Source of the DNA: Ettlia oleoabundans
Lineage: Eukaryota; Chlorophyta; Chlorophyceae; Chlamydomonadales
Assembly: GCA_019693395.1 (NCBI GenBank)
Contig: JAAMXP010003241.1
Location: forward strand, 1-19,040
DNA length: 19,040 nt
Reading direction: 5' to 3'
The number at the start of each line of letters is the position of its first letter. Within the stretch, counting starts at the first letter, position 1. Of this stretch, positions 1 to 13,822 are shown piece after piece. The position numbers were made by a program, and so were the translations under genes. The notes beneath the pieces are model-generated. The model saw nothing but the letters and a program-made list of their open reading frames with translations, searched no databases and was not told where the DNA came from.

Positions 1-112
1 GGGGGGGGGTCCCTGGGGGGGCACAGCACTGGATCCACTGGCAACGGCACAGGTGCTAGGCGACCTGCAAGAATCTGCAGCCTTTACACATGTCCAGGTG
101 CTACCGGCGTAC
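1..112 (-). other. Left edge: MATE intron start, G-run, possible unrecognised last exon
   Basis: A GT donor follows the MATE exon ending at 113. An acceptor-like TGCAG lies near 76-80, and reading on from it in phase stays open to the window edge, but the Pro/Leu-rich translation does not resemble the last MATE helix. It may be an alternative C-terminus or simply intron. Bases 1-9 are a run of G and 15-21 a second G-run, which could mark a contig end or a low-quality consensus. Confidence 0.4.
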
Positions 113-3100
113 CTGCACAGAGTTGGCGGCGGCAATGCCCCACCACAGTCCTTGCACTCCCAGGCCACGGTTGAAAGCCAGGTAGTGTGCTAGAGGGATA
201 GCCAGCAGCCAGTAGGATATGATGTTGGTGAGGGCACCAACCTGCAATGAAAAGGGGGAGAATGGCGGCAAAGGATGGAAGGCGTGGCAGAGGGGGTACG
301 AATGGCTTTGCTGCTTGGGGCTCTTGGGGCAAGCAACTGTGTATTTGATCGGGAGGGATGTGGGCGGATGCGGTTGTTGCAGGTGTGCAGGTGACTGTAT
401 TGAAGGCATACAGCAAGTGGCACCGTGTGTGTGGGTAACAGGCTCTGTTGATGGCATCGAGCAGGAGGGCATGAGCTCACTCAGCTCTTGCTTCCAAGCG
501 AATCTGCACATCACGCTTACATGCCATCCACACCTACACTACCCACCTAGCTACTCAGCCACCCAGGCTGTATCCCCCACCCATGCACCCCACCCACCAA
601 ACCAGAGCACCAAACCTCCACCACCCACCCACCTTTTGTTTTCCAGCACCGCGCAGCAGCGCCTGCAGCGCCACATTGATGCCGTCCCCCACCAGCGAAA
701 CACAGAAGATGGGCAGCAGCCCCACTGTTGCCTCAATCACAGGCTCAACATCGGTCAGCAGTCGCACCCAGCGGTCCTGCAAAGCAGCGGCCAATAAGCA
801 TAAAAGTGGAAGGATGGCAGGCAGCAGGCAACATGTCCTGCAGACCCAAAGTGTTAATGCCCAAAGTTGCGTTCTAACTCAAGTTGGGCTGCAAGTGAAC
901 ATCTCATTCAACACAAGCACCCTTGAGCGGGACGAAGGCAAAGCCTTTCGTGTTGTCAGTTGCTAGACCAGATTGCGCAGCATACGGGTTGCAGGCGGGC
1001 AGCACCGCCACCAGCAGCAGGCGGCATGTGGTGCACATTACGTATGTGGATGTGGGTGCATGTGTTTGCAGGCAGGCAGACGCAGCCCTGCCAGTTTCGG
1101 GGAAGAGTAGATTTACAAGATCGAAACTCATTTTGTTGAAACTTAACCCACCTTGAGGAGCAATAGGGCTGTGACGCTGGCTGCCATCACCACCATGGTG
1201 AGGTAGACTGTCGCCAAGATGGCACGCCGTGCGCCACGCGGGCAGCCAGCACCCAGCGCATTGCTGACCTTGACTGAGGCGGACATGGACAGGCCAAAGA
1301 GGAGCATGTAGCTGCGGGGATGGTGGAAGGCAGGGGTGGCAGGTTGGGCAGGAAGAAATGTGGCACTGGACAAGTTGGGGTTAAACTTGGACTCCATCAA
1401 CGTACAGTTTTGTCTGGCTGGCATTCATCGGCTTGGCTGTTGGCTGTCACACGCCAACAGACGAGATGCAGGCTAAAAATGAAGGCACCCAGCAAGCGAG
1501 GCGGCAAGGCCAGCCACCCATGCCCGGCAGCCAGAGGCTCACACGACAGTGTTCGTCATTGAGCAAAGTCCCCTGCACAGCGGGGGCAAGATGGACGGGA
1601 TGGTGAGGTGGAGATAGTGGTAGTGGGCTGAATGGCAAGGCGCAGTGAAGCAGACAGTGCATGAATGGTTCAGCAGCTGCTGCTGCGGGATCAAAACCGT
1701 GACGGATGATAGAGTGCCGGTCGGGCAAATGGAATGGGTGCCAATCGTTTTATACTTGGGCTGCAGACAGCAAAGCAAGCTCCCACACAAGCTGCTGACA
1801 ACCACCCCTTCCTCCTCGGCCCCTATCCCCACCCCCACGATTTCCTGGTTCCTCACATGGTAGCCACAGCCAGCTGTGCATCAGCAAACCAGCCCGCCTG
1901 CAGGATGAGCGCCTCAAAGGACCACCACCTGGGGGCAGCAGGCAGGCGCATAGCCCACGGGGCGTGGGCAGGGGCGAGGGAATTAGGGAACTACTAGCGA
2001 GTGTGGCAGATACCGGGTGCGGAGGGATCAGTGCATTGAAACTGACGACCAGCAACAACCAGACAGCATGCATATGGCAGCAGCAGGATGTGGCGTGATG
2101 GGGCTAGAGGGGGGTGGGGACGAGCTGCAGCTCAGCATGGACGGTCATCCCAAAATCCGCATGCGACCCCCATTCGTAACCCCACTTCCCATCACACCAC
2201 CACCACGCCACCACACACACGCAAGCACATGCAGACTATGACACACAACATGCAAACATCAACAGTCATTACACAGCGACCACGGACTACACTCAACCAC
2301 TGAGTTAGCCAACCACCTGCCACCCCAGCAGATGCCACTCACTTGCAGCATATCATCACCACACTGGGAAGGGCCAGCCCCAAGTACTGGCTCCAGCCCC
2401 TGACAGCAGCGAGGCTCCAGCCGTGCCAAGGAGAATCCTCACGCCCCTTCAACCTGCATTGAGTTGGAGTGGGGTGAGCAAGGGCAAAGTACAAATGAAA
2501 AGGCAGAACTGTCGGTAACAGCACCAGTGTTAGAACAGGATACCGAGGGACACTGAAGGGAGGGATGAAGAGGGTATCCAAGTTATGATGTTTATGCTTG
2601 GACACTCTCACAGACGCTCCATGCCAGAAGTCAGGTGCAGGGGCCAGGCCGTCACGCACAGGCCGGTACGTATCTGCTTAGCCTGATTTAAGACCTCACC
2701 CCCTGCCTCTTCCCTATCTTGAACCAACCAAATCCCAAGGTCCAGCAGTGCCCTGCACCTGGCACCGATCAACCATAAACAACGTGCCCGGCCTACCCAC
2801 ACACCAGCCACGTTGCCGCCCTTCTTGTCTATCCACCCACCGTGCATTCCTCAGCATGACGTAGGACCCCAGAAGCAGCGTGGAGGTAAGCTGCACAGAA
2901 ACTAGGGCCAGAGCAGCGCCATCCAGCCCCAGGCCCAGCCGAACAATGAACAGCCTGCAATGCAGTGATGGGGGCACAACACGCGCGGCAGGGTGCTTGT
3001 GTTGCGGCACTGATTGTTTAGTGCTTACCGGTTGTTGTTGTGGAGGGTGTGACTGTGGGCAGGCATGTGCATGTGCAAGCGTGAGTGTATGCAAATGTGC

Positions 3101-5028
3101 TGCATGTGGGTATGCAAGTGTGCACTTGCACGTGCATGTGCATGTCGTATGTGTGTGTTTCTTAGCTGACCAGTTGTATAGCGGAGATAGCGCAGCGGCA
3201 CAGCCCGTCATCACGGTGCCTGGGCGCACGATACCCTGCAGGTGAGGGGAGGAGGCGCGAGGGGCATGGTGCAGCACAATGGGCCAAAGGCAGGCTTGCA
3301 GAACCAGCACACCACTTCACTGAGCCGGCGCCTAACACCACAATCAACCCAGCTGCATCCACGTACAACTAATCCACCGATGCCCAGCAATGGCGATGTT
3401 CAATCCTCGCATTTCAGTGCCAATTTTGACGGCAAACTACAACCATACAACGCCAGTCCCACCTGAGCCAACAGGAAGCGGCGGCACGCCTCCAGTACAC
3501 CGATGCACGGCAGGCAAGGGGCCACAAGAGCCATGTAGCGTGCAGCAGCAGCTGACAGCTCCGCCTCCTGACCCAGAAGCAGAAAGAGGCGCTCAGACCT
3601 GTATGTGGCAAGGATGGGCACCACCACCACCAAGACAGACGTTTGCTGTTATGTTCCAAACTTCTTGTTGCGACGGCCAGCCGGGTTGATGACCCGCAGG
3701 ATGGCGGGCATGGCAGAGAAGCAGCCGGGGTGTGGTGGCTGTGCTAGGTTTGTGGCCTGGTTTGAGTTTCTTGTATGAAGCAGAGGCAAGAAGCTGCCTC
3801 AATCAGTATGCTGGGCGTGACTTGCGAGCATCTCAGTGCACAAACAAACAGACGATTTTCAGCCTCACTTGAGCCAGGCCACTGCGATGGCGGCCCCAAA
3901 GGCCAGGTTCACCAGCAGGCCCCGCTGCAGAATGAAGCCCAGGGCCCGATAGTTGCGTGCGCCGAAAGCCTGCCTGCAGGGGGTCGGCAGCCAAAACCAC
4001 AGCTTAGCAGGAAAGGAGAGGAAGCTGGCTCGTTGGCAGTCACAACTTGAAAACACACACACAAACACGCGGTTAGCAGTCAAGCTGCGCTGCTGGGTGG
4101 TTCAGCGAGGGGCCCAGCCAACCTTGCCAGCAACCAAGCGTACACCGACACAGCGCCATACCCACTACCCATCTGCCTATTGACCAGCTCACCCTGCCAG
4201 CGTGTCAATGGTACCGCAGAGGCCCATCATGATTGACTGCCCTGCAACAAAGAAAGAGAAGTTGCAAGAACCGCGGGCACATTTACAGGCCAGTCGGACA
4301 GCGCGTCCAAAGAGTGCCAGAGGCGACGCATGCACCCAGGCATTCAGGCAGCAAAAGTAGTGTGATGTCGCTTTTCTTTCTGAGCCCCAGCCAACGAGCA
4401 CCCAACAACTGACCTGTCACATTATATACGGAGCTTGCCAGCACAGCTGCCGACAGCTGAAGGCCACCCAGTCGGCCGATGAACGACACTCCCACCGCGT
4501 TCACGCAAAAGCTCAGAAGGTTGGTGACCTGCGGTGCAGCACACGGCAGGGAATGAAGGTTACAGCCAGGTTTGGGGGTTGTAGCAGGAAAGCCTGCCCA
4601 GCTTTCAATCAATCTGTGCAGCATCAGGCAGATGCGCACTTTCAGTTTTTACGGTTGCTGCTGGCATGACCCACCGCGATGGGGATGGCCAAGGCCAGCA
4701 GCCGCCAGGCCTCATCGCACCACGTGGCGGCTGTGGGTGCTGCCACCTCTGCAGCTTTTGCGCTCTGAGCCTCCTCCGCCTCATTGACAAGGACGTTGGC
4801 CAGGGTGAAGGAACCTGACAGCGCAGCGGCTATGAGGGGAGCATCTGCGGCTTCCTCCCACGCCTCGTCCCATGCTGCCTTGGAAGGCAAGGGCGTGGTG
4901 AGCGTGCCGGCGTCATCGAAGGTAGCGGCAGCGGCAGCGGCGGCAGGCTCGTGCGCTTCCTGGCCCACGAACGGCGAGTCTCGCGCGAACGGCAGCGCCA
5001 AATCACGGGCATCGTCTCGCCCGCTCAT
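113..5028 (-). CDS. MATE-family efflux transporter, 12 exons, 3' end missing
   Basis: Secondary-active membrane antiporter that exports organic compounds in exchange for H+ or Na+. Exons (minus): 4675-5028, 4414-4528, 4193-4241, 3869-3973, 3463-3598, 3171-3235, 2841-2954, 2343-2453, 1857-1928, 1152-1311, 633-776, 113-241; all junctions are GT-AG and agree in phase, giving 518 residues. Seen motifs: TLAGQAFGA (about 170-178), LLLGQ near 215, WWSFE at 351-355, VSNALGAG at 389-396, LLRGAGKQK at 467-475 and a last helix pair from 476. WWSFE lies in the seventh helix and D458 in the tenth; these probably match the proton/cation-site Glu and Asp described in plant MATEs (recalled, not aligned). Residues 1-100 are an Ala/acidic, probably cytosolic tail, longer than usual. 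About eleven of the twelve expected helices are present; the final segment must lie left of the window or in an unrecognised exon at 1-80. Substrate cannot be told. Confidence 0.93.
3059..3160. repeat. Degenerate TG/TGCATG-rich alternating repeat inside a MATE intron
   Basis: About 100 bases of imperfect GTGCATGTGCA-like sequence, largely alternating purine and pyrimidine, lie wholly in the intron between MATE exons 6 and 7 (2955-3170). It is an imperfect microsatellite; such alternation can adopt Z-DNA, but no function is implied. Confidence 0.7.
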
Positions 5029-6038
5029 AACCCACGGGGCGGTGCAAGCCAGGGGTTGATGGGCCCACGGTGTTGGACCTGTGTTGAGCGGTCACCGTCG
5101 CCTCAAACACTCTGCTAAGAAACCATACGCAGGCCACGAATAGAGAAAGCAGATGATGACATGACCAAGGTACCATTTGCTGCAGTACTTCACTGCCACC
5201 GCTCTGCTCAGCAGCGCTACCGCCAATTGGGATAGCAGTGCAAATACTGTAACATATTTATCTGGCCTGCATCAATGTCTTCTGAACATGCGGTGGATGT
5301 CAAGTTGAAAGCATGCTTTGACTTGAATGCACCCCCACCACTAGTGCCACGACATAGCATCCGACAAGCAATAAGTCGAACCCAATGCCATGACCCCACC
5401 GGCCGGCATCGTTAGCTTGCCTGTGCAAGGTTACCGGCAGGTTAGGCACCAGAATTCAGCAAGAATCTTGAATCCCTCACTATGGCTGAATGAGCTGAGG
5501 CATTGTTCTGACGTATGTTACACGAGCAGCAAAGGTTTGAGCAGTGTCACGTGGCAAACATGTATAGTCAAACAAAGGCCACAGGAAGCAGTAACTAATA
5601 AGGAAGAAACAGGCAAGAGGATCAAGAGCCAATGAAGGTTAAGTTTCGTTCGATATCATTGACATAGACAACACACTCGAAAAGGGGCAGGAAGACCATG
5701 GCTGCCTCACAGCAGGAAGTTGGGATCGTCGACTCTACCTATCTTGTCTGCTGCTGACTGATTGGTTGACACTGTTTCAACAGGTACAGAGGGGCGAGGT
5801 GCCCCTAGGTGGCTGAGCAATGTCATGGCTATTGCCGAGAACGTACGCGTGCGCCATGTCTCGCCGCAGCTGCCATGCTGTATCTAGATGTGGCTGCTGA
5901 CTGACTAAGGCTGCACTGCCCGGAGCTGCCGGGAATGCTGGCTATGCCGAGCATGCAGGCAACAGTGGGGGCACCTTGGGGGCTGCGGAAAGGTGTAATC
6001 CCCCGCACTTGCCGGCTATCTGCCTGCCTGCTTTCCTC
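5029..6038. other. Intergenic: GFAT 3' region and MATE 5' region
   Basis: About 1 kb between the GFAT stop codon and the MATE start codon, less GC-rich than its surroundings. It should hold the GFAT 3' UTR on the right and the MATE promoter and 5' UTR on the left. A palindromic CCAATTGG at about 5222-5229 and an AT-rich ATAAATAT-like stretch near 5254-5262 (minus) are possible MATE promoter elements, but neither is conclusive. Short open frames here (for example 5390-5635 plus) have no recognisable motif. Confidence 0.6.
5518..5522 (-). terminator. Candidate TGTAA polyadenylation signal for GFAT
   Basis: TTACA on the plus strand reads TGTAA on the minus strand, the usual chlorophyte polyadenylation element. 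It is the first such pentamer downstream of the GFAT stop, about 517 bases away, which is plausible for an algal 3' UTR. A pentamer is weak evidence alone. Confidence 0.4.
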
Positions 6039-10576
<4,538 letters not shown>

Positions 10577-11950
10577 GGTGCTTGCCCAATGAACCCCGAA
10601 AATGCACTAGCGCCTCTTTGGCCTCGGCAGTTAATTGCTCGGCTACAGATTTCTTCCCTGCGGCAGCCGGTGGAAGAGCGGCGGACTACAAGCTGGAGGC
10701 TATACCAGATCTGGCCGTGCAAGGTGGGGGGAGGGCAGGTCGGAGAGTTTTTCTGCGGCAGACTGGTGAGGTACATGGCGTACTGCGCCAGGTACGATGG
10801 GAAGCGCAGAACCACTGAAATTGAGCGGACCAGTTATGCAGGGGCGTTGCCTATTGTGTTATCGTATGTTGTTGAGTGCCTGCGCGCGCCAGTTGCGGCT
10901 CCTTTGAGGCAGTGCCTTGCAGCCTCCCACGGCGTTTCTGTGGCGGCGACTGCAGCACCGACCTCTCGCGGTCAAACACACCCCAGGGAGGCGCCAGCCA
11001 TTACGCCTGCTCGTCTGCTGGGTGTCGCCGCGCCGCTGGGTGCTGTGGTGAGAACCTGTGGTCCGGACCCTCGTGGGCATCTGGAAGCAGCGCGTCCTGC
11101 AGCAAGCATACAACCACCACTGCCCAAGAGTTAGACCCGTTCATATGTGGCAGGGGCTTCACAAGGGTCCTTGCCCGTGTTGCAATGAGACAAATGCATC
11201 AGTAACGCACACCAGGCTGGGCCGTGAGGTGCATCGATGGCGCCGGTTTTGGTTGCATGATGCCCACTCGTGAGATATCAAGGCTGTGACTATTGCAGTA
11301 CTCCAAGGTATCCGCTTGAAATCTGTAAGGTAGAGGTGCTGGCCTGTTTCATTACGGGCAGGTGAACCCTTCATCGTGCCGCTGGGGCAGCTGCCTGTCA
11401 TGCGAGCTGGAGGAAGTAATAAAGGAGTGCCCATTGATTACTTCTGCTGCGCTGCTTGCAGCTGCTTGCACTGAAGCCAGATCAACACTTGAAATAAGAA
11501 GTTTAATGACAGTTCCTCCACGTCGACTGGTCCCTTCCAGGAAGCCATCCCAATATCTAATTCCAGCATGCAGCCGCACACTTGTAAGTAGAGCCTTGCC
11601 CAGAGCGCATTTGATGGCTGCACCTCAGTTGTGCAGTTTCCATCACCCAGAACTGCCTGCGCCTGCCATTCTGTGTCTCACAACAATGAAGCAGGGGACA
11701 ACAGGGGTTAACATGCTGCACAGTCTCCAAGTGGCAGAAGAAGTGGTAAGCAGACTTCCTAGTCTAATGTAGCTGCCTGGGATTGTGAGGTCCAAACTGC
11801 CTGGCTCAAGCGTTACAGGGTTGCGGCGCAATTCCAGGGGGAGAACACACATGTAATGCTAGGGTAAACACCAGTGATGGCCTTCCTGCTGCTTCTGCCA
11901 TATGTGCCGTGCTGTGTGCCGCCCTTGCAGCTGCTGGCATTCTACTGCGC
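10577..11950. other. Long intergenic stretch, no supported gene
   Basis: About 1.37 kb between the GFAT start codon and the stop codon of the CENP-V/GFA gene. Its left part should be GFAT promoter and 5' UTR: an ATTGG (inverse CCAAT) lies about 10 bases before the ATG on the minus strand, in a good ACC-ATG context. Its right part should be 3' UTR of the CENP-V/GFA gene. Open frames occur on both strands, including 10466-11134 plus, but none shows a family motif or a convincing chain of splice sites. Confidence 0.55.
11813..11817 (-). terminator. Candidate TGTAA polyadenylation signal for CENP-V/GFA gene
   Basis: TTACA on the plus strand reads TGTAA on the minus strand. It is the first such element downstream of the stop codon at 11951-11953, about 134 bases away. 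Position and strand suit a green-algal poly(A) signal. Confidence 0.5.
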
Positions 11951-13304
11951 TCATGGCTCCACCCCTGCGATGTACACGTTGTTCCTCTTGTGCCATTCCT
12001 CAATGCTTAGCTCTGGGTAGGCCTCGTACTGCACATCATCGGGGCCCACCTGCGGTACAAGCGACAGCAGTGCCAGGTTGGTAGGCTGCAGTGAGGCCTC
12101 GCCTTGTGCCTCTGTGCGTTGAGCTTAATTATCCTGGCGGCAGGCAGGCAGCCAACCAAAAACCAAGCTGCTTTTCGCGGAACTGCCCATGTACTATTGC
12201 TGCTGGCCATTTGGCTTCCATCCCACCGCATCCATTCTTGCAGCTGATCTGATCAATCGACCGCGCCCACCTGTGGCACCACCCAGGGTGCCATGTCCTG
12301 CAGCATCATGTGCACCGTGTGAGGGGGCACAGGCAGTTCGCTGTCGATGGCTCCAGCGAAGGGGTAGAACCACTGGGGCCAGGAGGGGTCTTGCGCCCAC
12401 AGGTGGCAGCCGCAGTCTGTGCAGAAGAATCGAGCGTTGGTGGATGGCTGCACCCATCAGCAGGGGGAAAAGATATCACTAGCAGGCGCGGAGTCCATGA
12501 GAGGCAGAAGAATGCCCACTTGAGAAGACGAGACTGCCTGCGGAAGGTCTCACAGAGAGCGCGCAAAGGGAGGCTCCCCCGCATGTACTGCATGTATTGC
12601 CGCAGCCGAGCACGGCGTGAACAGGATTGCACACAGGTGTATGCACAACTGCGCACCTGCAGCGCACCGCCACTTTCGCCTGGCAGCATCACCCGATAGG
12701 GTTTCAGCTTCTCACGCCCCTCCACCTGCAGTGTGTGGTCCCATAAGAGGCGGGTGGGGAGACGGCAGGCAGGCAGGCAGGCAGTGCAGGCGGGTCGGCA
12801 GGACGAATCCAACAACAAAGGCAGATGCCCAGAAAGATTGTCCATGTGGTGCTGAGAGCAGCTCAGCGTTTGTAGGTAGCTAGCGTGCGGTAGGGAGGTG
12901 TTTTCCCTTGGCGTCCCATAACGAGCATCCCTGCTGCGGTTACCTTTAGGCTGTCAGCCTGCGCCATGATGTTTATCGCATAACCCCCAGCACCAGATGT
13001 CTTGCGGCAAATGCTGCAGAATGCAAGCAAACAGTATCAAAACCTCGTTGTGCTACAGGGTGGCCAGCCAAAAAACAAGCAGCCATATTGCCGCCGCTTC
13101 AGTCTCCGCACTTGGGAGGGCTGAGCTGCCAATCCGCTATATCTGGTTGCTGGATCCCAATTTGGCAGTTTAACTGCAGGGATGCTGCCACAATGCAGCC
13201 AGCCACACAACTCGCCTGCAGTAGCAGCGCATGTAGGGCATTGGGGTGTGCGACAAGCAGGTGAACCTCACTGCCCCGCAGCGGCAGCTGCCTTGGAGCT
13301 CCAT
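11951..13304 (-). CDS. CENP-V/GFA domain protein (Mss4-like zinc fold), five exons
   Basis: Small zinc-binding protein of the glutathione-dependent formaldehyde-activating (GFA)/centromere protein V family. Exons (minus): 13216-13304, 12944-13013, 12657-12725, 12271-12447, 11951-12049, giving 167 residues, normal for a stand-alone domain. It opens with GSCRCGAVRF (Cys7, Cys9), then MRCYCSICRKTSGAGG (Cys27, Cys29, Cys32), and later RFFCTDCGCHLW (Cys85, Cys88). These are the two Cys sets the family uses for a structural zinc (7, 9, 85, 88) and a second, catalytic-type site (27, 29, 32). The ATG at 13304 is chosen because the longer open frame to 13352 begins with GTG. The first intron needs a GC donor. 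The family name does not prove formaldehyde chemistry; many members have unknown substrates, and no targeting signal precedes the domain. Confidence 0.92.
12764..12784. repeat. GGCA microsatellite in a CENP-V/GFA gene intron
   Basis: Five tandem GGCA units lie in the intron 12726-12943. It is a simple tetranucleotide repeat; shorter GGCA runs recur elsewhere in the window. Confidence 0.85.
13014..13215 (-). other. Probable GC-AG intron in the CENP-V/GFA gene
   Basis: Exon 1 ends TACTGCAG and is followed on the minus strand by GCGAGT, not GT. Exon 2 begins after TTCTGCAG at 13013. Joining them gives CYCSICRKTSG, the expected family zinc motif, in phase. The nearest GT (five bases on) would shift the frame and destroy Cys32. 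A GC donor after AG fits the minor class of GC-AG introns handled by the normal spliceosome. Confidence 0.85.
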
Positions 13305-13522
13305 TGTGCGGAGCCTAGGATTCGATGGTTGTTCAGCACGAGTCACTGGCACGCTGAGTAAAGACTAGCCAGCCACTGTTGTGCGCAGGGTCTTGGACCG
13401 GCAGATGGGCGTGTTACGGTGGGCCTCCCAACCTATGCTACTGAACCACCTTGGATGGCCAGAACAGCCGTGAGGAGGTGTTGAAGAAGAGAGTGCCCCA
13501 AACCAAGTGCAGCAGGACGTCA

Positions 13523-13526
<4 letters not shown>

Positions 13527-13562
<36 letters not shown>
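13527..13562. repeat. (CA)18 dinucleotide microsatellite
   Basis: Thirty-six uninterrupted bases of CA repeat, with a few CA/CC-rich bases before it (from 13521). It lies about 220 bases upstream of the CENP-V/GFA start codon and is likely to vary in length between strains. Confidence 0.97.
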
Positions 13563-13564
<2 letters not shown>

Positions 13565-13726
13565 ACACCCTAATGAGTTGGCGCCAGCTCACGTCTATTT
13601 GTCATCGTTCAAAATGGATCTTAGTATTAACAGCTTGCTATTCAAGTGGGAAGCCTAGCAACTCTTGGCCGTACCTTTGCGAGCCTGCTGTGTTGGTCAC
13701 AACAGGGCGATAACAAGGTGCATAGG

Positions 13727-13749
13727 ATATAGATGGATACCATCTATAT
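13727..13749. repeat. Perfect 10-bp inverted repeat with a 3-base loop
   Basis: ATATAGATGG (13727-13736), loop ATA, then CCATCTATAT (13740-13749). The arms are fully complementary, so either strand could form a tight hairpin. It sits about 75 bases downstream of the coiled-coil gene stop codon, so in that transcript it would fall in the 3' UTR or just beyond it. Confidence 0.9.
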
Positions 13750-13822
13750 GTAGTTTCCGAGCGAGCGAGCAAGGCAACATACACTACGCATACAAAACAT
13801 ACAGGGTCTGCAGAACCAAGGT

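Larger units (their letters stand above)
13305..13822. other. Intergenic: CENP-V/GFA upstream region and gene 4 downstream region
   Basis: About 520 bases between the CENP-V/GFA start codon and the stop codon of the coiled-coil gene, both on the minus strand. It contains a CA microsatellite and a perfect short hairpin, listed separately. I saw no TGTAA on the minus strand here for the coiled-coil gene and no clear TATA element for the CENP-V/GFA gene. Confidence 0.6.

Noticed and set aside
219..797. 192-codon plus-strand open frame opposite MATE exons 11 and 12
   Set aside because: It is antisense to two well-supported MATE exons and an intron and shows no domain.
5217..5635. Short open frames in the GFAT-MATE gap
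   Set aside because: At 60-81 codons with no motif, no splice partners and no conserved pattern, they are at chance level.
13304..13352. 16-residue N-terminal extension of the CENP-V/GFA protein
   Set aside because: The extension starts with GTG, which is not a usual nuclear start codon; the ATG at 13304 directly precedes the conserved domain.
13365..13592. Minus-strand frame with a Val-Cys repeat
   Set aside because: It is a translation of the CA microsatellite, with no other sign of coding.
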